A stretch of 48,978 bases of DNA from Jiangella aurantiaca (lineage in GTDB: Bacteria; Actinomycetota; Actinomycetes; Jiangellales; Jiangellaceae): positions 1 through 48,978 of the forward strand of contig NZ_SMLB01000047.1 of assembly GCF_004349105.1 (NCBI RefSeq). The letters run 5' to 3'. The position numbers were made by a program, and so were the translations under genes. The notes under the pieces are model-generated. The model did not search any database, was not told the origin of the DNA, and was given only the letters and a program-made list of their open reading frames with translations. Shown here in pieces: positions 24,596-33,600 of this stretch; positions within the stretch are counted from its first letter, which is position 1; every line of letters begins with the position of its first letter.

Positions 24596-24708
24596 TGCTC
24601 GGCCCCCCTTGACGAGGCGCCGGTCGGCCGCGTGCTCAGCCGAGGTCCGACGCCGTTGTCAGCCTTGACCCATTGTGCGCCGCCCGGGCGCGGTCGGGAA
24701 GCCGTCAT
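24592..24708 (-). CDS. 38-aa ORF translationally coupled to the methyltransferase
   Basis: The ATG at 24708 has GAGG 5 nt upstream. The product is a Pro/Gly/Arg/Ser-rich peptide (TASRPRPGGAQWVKADNGV, then GPRLSTRPTGASSRGAEQ). Its TGA overlaps the methyltransferase ATG. It may be a regulatory leader peptide, a small partner, or a peptide substrate of the methyltransferase; the sequence alone does not decide. I recognise no family. Confidence 0.5.
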   Translation of the reverse strand: MTASRPRPGGAQWVKADNGVGPRLSTRPTGASSRGAEQ

Positions 24709-24731
24709 GGTTACCTCGCGTGCTTCGAGTC

Positions 24732-24746
24732 TGAGAATCAATCTCA
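24732..24746 (-). promoter_or_regulatory. Zur-like operator upstream of small ORF and methyltransferase
   Basis: On the minus strand the site reads TGAGATTGATTCTCA. It matches the actinobacterial Zur consensus as I recall it (TGAAAATGATTTTCA) at 12 of 15 positions and is near-palindromic (CTGAGA-N5-TCTCAG). It lies 24 bp upstream of the small ORF. Confidence 0.6.
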
Positions 24747-24807
24747 GTTAAGCACGTACGGCGATGCCGGGGAAGGGGGTTTCGCGAGGAGGCGGGGCCG
24801 GGCGGGC

Positions 24808-25017
24808 TCAGCCGCAGCCGCAGGCACCGCCGCAGCAGCCCGTGCCGCCACCCGACGGTGCGGCGTCGGCCCTGCCGGCCAGGCCCACGGTGGTGAGCAG
24901 CTTCACGGTGTCGTCGTGCCCCGCCGGGCACGGTGCCGCGGCGCCTGAGTCGGCCATGGGCCGGACGACGTCGAAGGTGGAGCCGCAGGCGCGGCAGCGG
25001 AACTCGTAGGTCGGCAC
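24808..25017 (-). CDS. FmdB family zinc ribbon protein
   Basis: The 69-residue protein begins [17 protein letters not shown], the FmdB regulatory-protein signature, with CxxC in CRAC and a second ligand pair in CPAGH. Its C-terminus is Gly/Cys-rich (GTGCCGGACGCG). The GTG at 25017 opens directly on the conserved motif; the longer ORF to 25089 has an unrelated leader. It is divergent from the zinc-free L31 gene (88 bp), with a Zur-like box between them. Confidence 0.85.
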   Translation of the reverse strand: MPTYEFRCRACGSTFDVVRPMADSGAAAPCPAGHDDTVKLLTTVGLAGRADAAPSGGGTGCCGGACGCG

Positions 25018-25077
25018 GTCATCGAGGATACCGGCCGGCGGCGCGGGCGGGAATGTCCCGGCCTCGTGGCGCGTTGT

Positions 25078-25092
25078 TGAGAACGACAATCA
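25078..25092 (+). promoter_or_regulatory. Zur-like box at the rpmE2 promoter
   Basis: TGAGAACGACAATCA keeps the outer TGA/TCA and central GA of a Zur box (10 of 15 to the recalled consensus) and overlaps a GACAAT -10-like element. AGAAGGAGG follows just before the GTG at 25106. Zur control of type B L31 genes is established in streptomycetes and mycobacteria. Confidence 0.5.
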
Positions 25093-25105
25093 GAAGGAGG
25101 CTGTC

Positions 25106-25363
25106 GTGAAGAACCACATCCACCCCGACTACCGCCCGGTGGTCTACCGCGACGCCGACGCCGGCATGGCGTTCCTGACCCGCTCGACCGCCCGCACCGA
25201 GCAGACCGTCGTGTGGCAGGACGGGAACACCTACCCGGTCGTCGATGTGGAGATCTCGTCCGCGAGCCACCCGTTCTACACGGGCAAGACGCGGATCCTG
25301 GACTCCGCGGGCCAGGTGGAGAAGTTCCGCCGGCGCTACCGCGCGAGCTCGGCTGCCAGCTGA
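25106..25363 (+). CDS. rpmE2: Type B 50S ribosomal protein L31
   Basis: The 85-residue protein begins [19 protein letters not shown] and has [27 protein letters not shown], typical of the C-minus L31 form. The four zinc-binding cysteines of type A L31 are absent. This paralogue replaces zinc-loaded L31 during zinc starvation and so frees zinc. AAGGAGG is 5 nt before the GTG. Confidence 0.95.
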   Translation: MKNHIHPDYRPVVYRDADAGMAFLTRSTARTEQTVVWQDGNTYPVVDVEISSASHPFYTGKTRILDSAGQVEKFRRRYRASSAAS

Positions 25364-25420
25364 GCGGCGGGGGATGCCGTCCCCGCCCGCCTCGCTCGTT
25401 CCTCGCTCGGACGCCCGAGC

Positions 25421-26677
25421 CTACCCCTGCCGGCATCCCCTGCCGCCCAGCTCGGCCGCCTGAGTCAGCAGGTAGGACCGCTCCACTTCGTTGGCGGTCA
25501 ACGCGGCGGCCTCCTCGTAGGAGGCCGCCGCTTCCGCATTCCGGCCCAGCCGCCGCAGCAGGTCGGCCCGGAGCGCCGGCACCCCGTAGTACTCGCCCAG
25601 CCGCGGGTCGGCGGCCAGCGCCGTCACCTCGTCCAGCGCCGCCGCCGGCCCCGTGACGTGCGACCGCGCGGCCGCCCGGGCCAACTCCGTCACCGGTGAC
25701 GGCGCCGTCGCCAGCAGCAGGTCGTAGAGCGCGACGATCTGCGCCCAGTCGGTCGCCTCGTACGTCGGTGCCTCCGAGTGCACCGCCGCGATCGCCGCGT
25801 GCAGCGCGTACGGGCCGGCACGCCCCGGCATCGACCGCCGCATCGCCCGTGCGGCAAGCTCACAGCCCTGCTCGATCAGCCCGCGGTCCCACGCCGACCG
25901 GTCCTGGTCCGCCAGCAGAACCAGCCCGCCGCCGTCCAGCCGGGCCGCGCTCCGGGCCGCCGCCAGCCGCACCGTCGCCAGCAGGCCCAGCACCTCGGCC
26001 TCGTCCGGCATCAGGTCGGCCAGCACCTCGGCCAGCTCCGTCGCCGTCCGGACCAGCTCCGGCCGGCCGAGCGACTCGCCGCGCGACGCCGTGTGGCCCT
26101 CGGTGAGCAGCAGCGACACCACGGCCAGCACGGCCGGCAGCCGGTCCGGCAGCTCGTGCGCCGCCGGGACCTTGTACGGGATGCCGGCGGCCTGGATCTT
26201 CTTCTTCGCCCGGGTCAGCCGGGCCGCCATCGTCGGCTGCGACACCAGGAACAGCCGGGCGACGTCCGGCGTCGGCACGCCGCAGACCAGCCGCAGGGTC
26301 AGCGCGACCCGGGCCGGCAGCGACAGCGCCGGATGGCAGCAGGTGAAGACCAGCCGCAGCCGCTCGTCCTCGATCGGCTCGATGTCCATCGGTGCGTCCT
26401 CGCCGGGCACGATGAGCAGCGGCAGCTTGCGGGCCAGCGTCCGCTCGCGCCGCCGCGCGTCGAGGGCGCGGTTGCGGGCGACGGTCGTCAGCCAGGCGGT
26501 CGTGTCGTCCGGCACGCCCTGGACCGGCCAGAGCTCGACGGCCGCGGCGAACGCCTCCTGGACAGCGTCCTCCGCGGCGTCGAGGTCGCGCGTGACGCGC
26601 ACCACCGTGGCCAGGACCCTCGCCCAGCCACGGCGGTGCGCGTCGGCGACCGCGTCGGTCAGTTCGTCGCGTCCCAC
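25421..26677 (-). CDS. ECF sigma factor, ECF42-like
   Basis: The 418-residue protein has sigma region 2 (DLDAAEDAVQEAFAAAVELW), region 4 (PARVALTLRLVCGVPTPDVA, SQPTMAARLTRAKKKI) and a ~230-residue C-terminal extension of TPR-like helices (DUF6596 type). The extension is characteristic of ECF42 and is needed for its activity. FTCCHPALS is a family mark. Its GTG overlaps the end of the YciI/DGPF gene by 19 bp. This pairing defines the group; no anti-sigma factor is present. Confidence 0.92.
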   Translation of the reverse strand: MGRDELTDAVADAHRRGWARVLATVVRVTRDLDAAEDAVQEAFAAAVELWPVQGVPDDTTAWLTTVARNRALDARRRERTLARKLPLLIVPGEDAPMDIEPIEDERLRLVFTCCHPALSLPARVALTLRLVCGVPTPDVARLFLVSQPTMAARLTRAKKKIQAAGIPYKVPAAHELPDRLPAVLAVVSLLLTEGHTASRGESLGRPELVRTATELAEVLADLMPDEAEVLGLLATVRLAAARSAARLDGGGLVLLADQDRSAWDRGLIEQGCELAARAMRRSMPGRAGPYALHAAIAAVHSEAPTYEATDWAQIVALYDLLLATAPSPVTELARAAARSHVTGPAAALDEVTALAADPRLGEYYGVPALRADLLRRLGRNAEAAASYEEAAALTANEVERSYLLTQAAELGGRGCRQG

Positions 26678-27012
26678 AGCGGCCGGATCTCCGTGCCGGT
26701 GCCGGTCGGGCAGCGCCGGGCGATCTCGACGGCGTCGTCGAGATCGGCGGCCTCGACGACGTAGAAGCCGGCGAGGTTCTCCTTCAGTTCGACGTACGGG
26801 CCGTCCGTCACCAGCATGTCCTGATCAGGGCCGGCCGGCCGCAAGGTGGTGGCCGTCGTCGACGGCCGCAGCGCCGCGCCGGAGTGCTCGATGCCGCGGC
26901 TGTCCAGGTAGGCGATGAACGCCGCGTGCTCGTCCAGGGCCGCCGTGCGCTCGGCTTCCGGAACCGCGTCCCAGTCGGTGTCCGGCTCGAACAGCATGAG
27001 CATGTACTTCAT
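26659..27012 (-). CDS. YciI/DGPF-domain protein, ECF42 partner
   Basis: The 117-residue ferredoxin-like protein begins KYMLMLFEPDTDWD and carries the motif MLVTDGPYVELKENLAGFYV, the DGPF signature with Y in place of F. DGPF proteins are encoded with ECF42 sigma factors and are thought to act in the same circuit or be its targets. It is the first gene of the pair, starting at ATG 27012. Confidence 0.92.
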   Translation of the reverse strand: MKYMLMLFEPDTDWDAVPEAERTAALDEHAAFIAYLDSRGIEHSGAALRPSTTATTLRPAGPDQDMLVTDGPYVELKENLAGFYVVEAADLDDAVEIARRCPTGTGTEIRPLWDATN

Positions 27013-27109
27013 GACGCCTCGTCCTTCCGTCTCGGTGGCTGTCTATCACCGTTGACGAACGAGGCGCCCCGGAATCGACATAGGCTCGGCGGCAACGACT
27101 GGAGGTGTG

Positions 27110-28468
27110 ATGAGCGAGCAGGTCGATGTGGTCGTACTCGGGCTCGGCGTCGGTGGCGAGCAGGTCGCCGGATCGCTCGCCGAGGCGGGTCTGAACGTGG
27201 TCGGCATCGAGGGTCACCTGGTCGGTGGCGAGTGCCCCTACTACGGCTGCGTCCCGACCAAGATGATGATCCGAGCGGCCGATCTGCTGGCCGAGGCGCG
27301 GCGGGTCGACGGCATGTCTGGCCACGCCGACGTCAGGCCGGACTGGGGCCCGGTGGCCGCGCGGATCCGCGACGAGGCCACCGACGACTGGAACGACCAG
27401 GTCGCCGTCGATCGCCTCACCGGCAAGGGCGGCCTGTTCGTGCGCGGCTGGGGCCGGCTCTCCGGTCCGGGCCGGGTCGAGGTCGGGGGGACGGTGTACG
27501 ACGCGAGCCGCGGGGTCGTCATCGGCACTGGCACGGCGCCGACGGTGCCGCCCATCGACGGTCTGGCGGAGACGCCGTACTGGACCAACCGCGACGCCGT
27601 CCAGGCCAAGGAGCTGCCGGCCTCGCTGCTGGTGCTCGGCGGCGGCGCCATCGGGCTCGAGTTCGCGCAGGCGCTGGTCCGGTTCGGCGTGCGGGTCACG
27701 GTCATCGAGATGGCCGACCGGCTGGTCTCCATCGAGGAGCCGGAGTCCTCCGAGCTGGCCGCCCGCGTGCTGGCCGCCGACGGCGTCGACGTCCGGGTAG
27801 GCGCCGGGGCGCGGGGGGTGCGGCACGACGGCGAGGAGTTCACCGTCACGCTCGACGACGGCACCGAGCTGAGCGGCGAGAAGCTGCTGGTCGCGGTCGG
27901 GCGCCACAGCGACCTGTCGGTTCTCGGCGTCGATACCGTCGGGCTGGACCCGTCGGCCCGGTTCCTCCAGGTCGACGACCACCTCCGGGCCGGCGAGAAG
28001 CTGTGGGGCGTCGGGGATGTCACGGGGCACGGCGCGTTCACGCACCTGGCCACGTACCAGGCCGACATCGTCACCCGCGACATCCTCGGTCAGGACGGCC
28101 CGCCGGCCGACTACCGCGCGCTGCCCCGGGTGACCTTCATGGACCCCGAGATCGGCGCCGTCGGCCTCACCGAGGCGCAGGCGCGCGACCAGGGACTCGA
28201 CGTACGGACCGGCAGCACGCAGGTCCCGTCGACGTCACGCGGCTGGATCCACAAGGCCGGCAACGACGGCTTCATCAAGCTGGTCGCCGACGCCGGCGAG
28301 GGTGTCCTTGTGGGCGCCACGTCGGCCGGGCCGACCGGCGGTGAGGTGCTGGGCGCGCTGGCGGTCGCGGTGCACGGCAGAGTGCCGGTCGAGCGGCTGC
28401 GGCACATGATCTACGCGTACCCGACCATCCACCGCGGTATCCAAGACGCCCTGCGCGAGCTGGGCTAG
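27110..28468 (+). CDS. Pyridine nucleotide-disulfide oxidoreductase (mercuric-reductase-like)
   Basis: The 452-residue flavoprotein has FAD motif VVVLGLGVGGEQVAGSLAEAG, the redox-active pair in GGECPYYGCVPTK (CxxxxC), NAD(P) motif LLVLGGGAIGLEFAQALVRFG, a second FAD stretch KLWGVGDVTGHGAFTHLA, and the dimerisation end MIYAYPTIHRGIQDAL. It lacks the HMA domain of true MerA and the lipoamide-linked context of Lpd, so the disulfide substrate is open. GGAGG precedes the ATG at 27110. Its TAG stop begins repeat R1 copy D. Confidence 0.88.
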   Translation: MSEQVDVVVLGLGVGGEQVAGSLAEAGLNVVGIEGHLVGGECPYYGCVPTKMMIRAADLLAEARRVDGMSGHADVRPDWGPVAARIRDEATDDWNDQVAVDRLTGKGGLFVRGWGRLSGPGRVEVGGTVYDASRGVVIGTGTAPTVPPIDGLAETPYWTNRDAVQAKELPASLLVLGGGAIGLEFAQALVRFGVRVTVIEMADRLVSIEEPESSELAARVLAADGVDVRVGAGARGVRHDGEEFTVTLDDGTELSGEKLLVAVGRHSDLSVLGVDTVGLDPSARFLQVDDHLRAGEKLWGVGDVTGHGAFTHLATYQADIVTRDILGQDGPPADYRALPRVTFMDPEIGAVGLTEAQARDQGLDVRTGSTQVPSTSRGWIHKAGNDGFIKLVADAGEGVLVGATSAGPTGGEVLGALAVAVHGRVPVERLRHMIYAYPTIHRGIQDALRELG

Positions 28469-28535
28469 CGGGGTTCCGCCGACCGCGAGGTCCCAACGCG
28501 GCGGCGAGTCCCGGAAGGGAAAGGGGAATCGCCGC
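28466..28535 (+). repeat. Dispersed ~60-bp repeat, family R1, copy D
   Basis: It starts with the TAG stop of the oxidoreductase, then CGGGGTTCCGCCGACCGCGA, GGTCCCAACGCGGCGGCGAG, TCCCGGAAGGGAAAGGGGAA and TC. It fills almost the entire gap to the convergent M23 gene. Confidence 0.85.
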
Positions 28536-28541
28536 CGGTGG

Positions 28542-29702
28542 TCAGGACAGCCACGCCATCGGGTCGGTGAACTCGCCGTTCACCAGCACCTCGAAGTGCA
28601 GGTGACAGCCGGTCGACGACCCGGTGGTGCCGACCCGGCCGATGAGGTCGCCGGCCGCCACGGTCTGCCCCGGGCTGGAGCTGAACGCCGACAGGTGGTT
28701 GTACGTCGTCGTGACGTCCATGCCGTCGATCTCGCCGTGCGCGATCTCGATGCGGTTGCCGTAGGCGCCCTCGTAACCGGTCGACTCGACGGTGCCGGGA
28801 TAGGCCGCGTACACCGGAGAGCCGCACGACGCCCCGAAGTCGGTGCCGCTGTGCAGCTTGTACACACCGGTCAGCGGGTGCACCCGCATGCCGTACGGCG
28901 ACGTGACGCTGCCGCTCGACGGGCGCTGGAAGACGCCGTCGCCGCTAGGTGGAGGTGCCTCGGTGGAGCCTTCGTCGCGGTCGCCGCGGTCGGGCTGGTT
29001 CTCGGCCTCCTCGCGCTCCTGGGCCGCGCGCTCAGCCTCGGCGTGCATCTCGCGCATCTGCTGCAGCTGCTCGCTGGCTGCGGCGGTCGCCGCCGACGCA
29101 TCGTCGAGAGCGGCGGTGGCCTGCTCGGCCAGCTCGGTGGCGGCGGCGGCGGACTCCGCCGCTGCGGCCGCGTGGCCGTCGGCCCGGCTGGCGGCGTCGG
29201 TGGCGTTGGCACGCGACTCCGCCGCCTGCGCGAGCACGCCGTCCTGGACCCGCATGAGCTCCGACACGCCGGTCGACCGGGCCTGGAACTCGTCAGGGTC
29301 GGCGATGCCGAGCTGCATGAGGCCGGTGAGCTCGGAGTTGTTCATGTACGCGTGCGCGGCCAGCCGGCCCAGCGTCTCGCGGGCGTTCTCAGCCGCCGCG
29401 GCGGCGGCGGTGCTCTCGCCACGCGCCCGCTCAGCACGGGCGGCCGACTGCTCGGCAACGGTCCGGGCGTTGGCGGCGGCCTGGCTGGCCTGCTCGGCGC
29501 GTTGCTGGGCGGCCTGCTCGGCCTGCTGCGCCTCGGTGAACGCCGCCTGCGCGGCCTCGAGGTCGGCCTGAGCCTCCTCGACCGAGGGAACGGTGGACGC
29601 TGCTCGGAGATCGGGCGCTGCCGTCGAGGACGTCATTCCCCAGGTGAGACATCCGGCGGTGACAGCTGCGGCCACGATCGGCCCCAGAGATCGTCTCCTC
29701 AC
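28542..29702 (-). CDS. Secreted M23 family peptidase with coiled-coil region
   Basis: The 386-residue protein has a signal peptide (RRRSLGPIVAAAVTAG to about residue 40), a long Ala/Glu/Gln coiled coil (about residues 45-250, rich in AEQAAQ-type heptads) and a C-terminal LytM/M23 domain. Zinc ligands are visible: HSGTDFG (His, Asp) and HLHFEVLV (second HxH). Such proteins are wall hydrolases or activators of them (RipA/EnvC-like logic). GTG 29702 has AGGAAGG 7 nt upstream; the longer ORF is not signal-like. Confidence 0.9.
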   Translation of the reverse strand: MRRRSLGPIVAAAVTAGCLTWGMTSSTAAPDLRAASTVPSVEEAQADLEAAQAAFTEAQQAEQAAQQRAEQASQAAANARTVAEQSAARAERARGESTAAAAAAENARETLGRLAAHAYMNNSELTGLMQLGIADPDEFQARSTGVSELMRVQDGVLAQAAESRANATDAASRADGHAAAAAESAAAATELAEQATAALDDASAATAAASEQLQQMREMHAEAERAAQEREEAENQPDRGDRDEGSTEAPPPSGDGVFQRPSSGSVTSPYGMRVHPLTGVYKLHSGTDFGASCGSPVYAAYPGTVESTGYEGAYGNRIEIAHGEIDGMDVTTTYNHLSAFSSSPGQTVAAGDLIGRVGTTGSSTGCHLHFEVLVNGEFTDPMAWLS

Positions 29703-29793
29703 TCGGGGCCCTTCCTGTCTGCGGTCATCGGCGGCTACTGTAAGCGGGCTTTGCCCGATATACAACCAATGGCTGTAGTGGCAGGAGGCACAC

Positions 29794-30369
29794 ATGCTCG
29801 ACGCCGGAGCCGAGTTGGAGACCGCTCTGCGCCCTCTGACCTGGCCCGATGCCGAGCTCGTCGCCGGTGGCGGCAACTACCTGCGCACCGCTGGAACCTG
29901 GGTCTACACGGCCACCAGGAGGCCGGTCCCGGGAGCCGAGGACGTGACGTTCGGCCGCCGCTACGCAGGCGCCCCGCGGGTCACCCGGGACGACGGCGAG
30001 TTCGTCCTGCTGGACCGCGACTGGCTGGAGGGTCCCGACGCGCGCCCGGAGCTGCGCTGGTGTATCCCGCTGGGAACGCTCGACGCCGCGTCGCCCACAG
30101 TGGGCGTGCCGGTGGACGAGATCCTGGCCCGCTCCACGGTCGTCGTGGGTCTCTGGGCGCCGGAGCTCGATCCGGCGGCCCTCCTGACGGCATCGACGAT
30201 CGCCCGCGTGCTCGGCGTCACCCGCAGCACCGTCAACGCCTACCACGCCCGCCACCAGATGCCGCCGCCCGTCGTGACGCTGAACCAGCGGGTGCCGCTG
30301 TGGACCCGGCCGGTCATCGATCACTGGGCCGCCCGCCAGACCAGGCGCCGCCGGCCGCTCGTCCCCTGA
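29794..30369 (+). CDS. Hypothetical protein with C-terminal helix-turn-helix
   Basis: Residues 1-120 of this 191-residue protein form an unrecognised alpha/beta region (VAGGGNYLRTAGTWVYTATR, WCIPLGTLDAASPTVG). The C-terminal ~65 residues resemble a MerR/AlpA-like DNA-binding unit: LLTASTIARVLGVTRSTVNA followed by a wing-like VPLWTRPVIDHWAARQ and an Arg-rich tail. GGAGG lies 6 nt before the ATG. A promoter (TTGCCC, 17 bp, TGTAGT) is visible at 29752-29780. It is divergent from the M23 gene and lies 300 bp upstream of the caspase-helicase fusion on the same strand, so it may regulate it. Confidence 0.7.
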   Translation: MLDAGAELETALRPLTWPDAELVAGGGNYLRTAGTWVYTATRRPVPGAEDVTFGRRYAGAPRVTRDDGEFVLLDRDWLEGPDARPELRWCIPLGTLDAASPTVGVPVDEILARSTVVVGLWAPELDPAALLTASTIARVLGVTRSTVNAYHARHQMPPPVVTLNQRVPLWTRPVIDHWAARQTRRRRPLVP

Positions 30370-30672
30370 TCGACGGGTCCGATGGCCGTCGGGCTAGGCG
30401 TGTTCGCGGTTACGAGCAATGCATGCCTGGTGAAGCGAACACCCGTGCTTGACGTGATCAACTCGCGGCCGGAGAAGATGATCGAATAAGTCGACGGGCT
30501 TATACGCGATTGTTTTCTAGATCACCACGATCCTCTCGTCCGAGTACTCCATCGGGTGTTCGGACCATATTGCTCCAAGATCCGACATACGTCGCGATGC
30601 GTACCTAGTCTGCGAGAGAACCGCTGGTGAACGGGGTGTTCGCCGCCGGCAGGCCAGACGCGAGGGAGCCTG
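30370..30672. other. 303-bp A/T-enriched upstream region, no gene supported
   Basis: This stretch has visibly more A/T than its surroundings (for example TTATACGCGATTGTTTTCTA near 30499) and contains a TTGACG (-35-like) at 30451. It most likely carries the promoter of the 30673 gene. A tiny ORF ending at 30489 (about 20 codons) has no ribosome site. Confidence 0.5.
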
Positions 30673-33600
30673 ATGAACGAGCCGTCGATGCATGTGCGGA
30701 CCGAGCCCGCCCGAAACCGATTCGTGGCCGTCCGTCCGGCCACGGTGACGCTTCCGGCGCCGCCGCGGCGTACGCCGGAGGCGTCATTGCGCTTCCCGTC
30801 TGCCCTGGAGCCGGCCGCCACTCCGGCCATGCCGGACCGCCGCCGGCTGCCCGCCGGCGACCGTGCCGCTCTGCTGATCGGCACGGCCGTCCACGACCAC
30901 GCCGGCTATCCGCTGCTGCCGACGGCGGCGGCCGGGCTGCGGCAGTTGCGGCAGGTCCTTGAGCGTGCCGACGTGGGCATGGTCGACACGTGCGAGGTGG
31001 TCGCCGACGGCAGCCGCGGCGAGATCATGCGGGCGGTCGAGACGTTCCTCGACGAGCGCGCGCTGGCCGACACCGTGCTGGTGTACCTGACCGGCTACGC
31101 GCAGGTGTCGGGCGCCGACGGACGGCTCTATCTCGCCGCCGCCGACACCGATCCCGCGGACCTCGAGCGCACCGCCGTCCCGGCCGACTTCCTTCGCGAC
31201 CAGCTGCAGGAGTGCCGGGCGGCCAGCAAGGTCGTGCTGCTCGACGCGTGCCTGCCGGGCCCGGAGACCGACCGGTTCGCCGTCCAGCGCCGGCAGGTCA
31301 TGCTCGAGCCGGCCGGCGTCTACGTCATCTCGGCATCGCCGGCCCCGCAGCCCGCGGCCGCCATGGCCGAGCCGATCCCGCAGCTGGGCACGTCCCGGTT
31401 CACCGGCGAGATCGTCGAGGGCCTGCGCACCGGCCGGGTGAAGGACGGCCTGGGTCCGTGGGTCACGGCCGACGACCTCGCCATGTACCTGACCGCGAAG
31501 CTCACCGCGCAGGGCGTGCCGGCCGAGCAGCTGCCGGCCACGTCGACGCTGGCCGTCACCGGCAACCACGTCATCGCCCGGTCGGCGGTGCGGGCGCTCA
31601 GCCTGCTCGACGGCACCGGCCGGCGCGAGAGCCGTGACGGCCGCGGCACGCCGGCCGGCGAGGGCGGGGCCGTCGCCGTCGCCACGCCAGGGACCGCGGA
31701 CGCGGCCGGCGGCGCCGGTGCGCCGGGCGGCGACCACGGTGACCAGGTCGCCGACCCCGGCTGGCGCGAGGTCATCGCCTACTACCGCGCCTGCCTGGCC
31801 GAGGCGCCGTCGCCTGAGGCGCTGCCGGTGCGCGGCGCTGAGTCCATCGACTGGTTTCCGATGACCGACGGCGCCGAGGTGCTGATCAGCGGCGCCGAGG
31901 CGACGACGCTCGCGCCGGCCGGCGTCGACACGTTCGACTGGAAGGAGCGTGACGTCTGGTACGGGTACCCGGTCGTCACGCTCGCCGGCGCCGGCCGCCG
32001 GAACTCGGGCGACCCGCTGGCGCAGTCCACGGTCGCGCCGCTGCTGGTCCGCCGGGCCGAGGTCACCGTCGACGCCCGCGGTGCCGCCGCACTGCGTCCG
32101 ATCGGGCCGGTGCTCCCGCACACCGGCATCCTGCAGGCCTGCCTGGACGACCAGGAGGCGGCCAGCGTTCTGGCGGCCTGGCGGCAGAGCTGGAAGCCCG
32201 GCGACCGCGACCAGCTGCTGGTGGCGATCCGGCAGCTGCTGAAGCGGCTGGGCCTGGAGGAGCTGAGCCGGCTCGACCCGGCGGTGCTCGGCGCCGTCGA
32301 CCAGAAGACCGCCAACCGCACCGGCGTGCACAACACTGCCTGCGTCCTGTACGTGGAGTCCGAGCGCGCCGCGCAGCAGGCCGTCTCCGCCGAGCTCGCC
32401 GAGCTGGGGGAGCGGCTGCCCGACGTGCCCGGCACTGCGCTGGAGTTCCTCGGCAAGCCGGTCGGCTGGCGGACGACGACCCGCACCGCCGTCGCGCCCG
32501 TGCTGCCGGTCGAGCTGAACGAGAGCCAGGAGGCCGTGCTGACGGCGGCCATGTCGCGGCCGCTCACCGTCGTCACGGCGCCGCCGGGGACCGGCAAGGA
32601 CGACCTGCTCGTGGATGTCGTCGCCACCGCGGTCGCCGCCGGGCAGAAGGTGCTGGTCGCCTCGGCCGACGACGCCGCGCTGCAGCGGCTGGCCGACCGG
32701 TGCGGCACGCTCGCCACCGGCCTGCTGATCAAGACCGGCGACGCGCAGGCTCGGGCCGAGGAGAAGCAGATCGTCCGCGAGCTGCTCCGCTCGACCAAGG
32801 ACGAGTCGCGCGGCCGCATCCGCGGCGCCGTCGCCGCCGAGCTCGCTGCCGCCCAGGCGCAGGTCCGGGCCTGGCGCGACCGGTTGGTCGAGCGGAACGA
32901 CCTCGAGACGCTGCTGCGCAAGACCACCGCCGCGCGGACCACCGCGGCCGAGCGGCTGGGGGTGCCGGTCGACGTGCTGGCCGCCGCCTGGCGCGGCGAC
33001 GACGCCGGGCTGGCCGACTGGATCGAACGGGCGCGGACGCTCACCGAGACCCACCTGATGGGCGGGCTGCGCCGGCGCAACCTGGTGCTTGCCTTCCTGC
33101 GCGCCATCGCCGACGCCGGTACGGACGCCGACGCCGCCCGCGAGCCGCTGCTCGACCCGGTCGCCTTCGACTCGCTGCTGCTGTTCGCGCGGGCCGAGGA
33201 GCGGCTGCGCGAGGACCGGCGCGAGGTGCTCGCCGTCAGCGACGACGCCCTGGACCTCGAGGGCCGCGAGCTGTCCGCACGGGTGGCCGAGCTGTCCACG
33301 GAGCTGCTCACCGTCGTCGTCGCGGAGCAGGCCGGCACCGCCCGCGAGCGGCTCGAGGCGCGTCGCATCGCGCTGGAGCCTGGCGGGCGGAACCGCCAGG
33401 TCAGCCACCGCGAGCTGCTCAGCCACCTCGGCGGCTGGGCCGTCACGCCGCAGGACGCCGGGCAGCTGGCCCTGGAGCCAGGCATGTTCGACCTGGTGGT
33501 CATCGACGACGCGCACCACTGCCCGGTCTCCGCCGCGCTGCCGCTACTGTTCCGCGCCCGTCGCGCGCTGGTCGTCGGCGACCCGCGGCAGCGGTTGCGC

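Noticed and set aside
28596-30452. 618-codon ORF antisense to the M23 peptidase and running into the HTH gene
   Set aside because: It is the complement of the Ala-rich coiled coil; the M23 gene has signal peptide, zinc ligands and a ribosome site in the other frame.
30784-33519. 911-codon ORF antisense to the caspase-helicase gene
   Set aside because: Long antisense ORFs are expected in high-GC coding DNA. Its translation is Gly/Arg/Gln/His-rich with no domain, while the sense frame shows clear caspase and helicase motifs.
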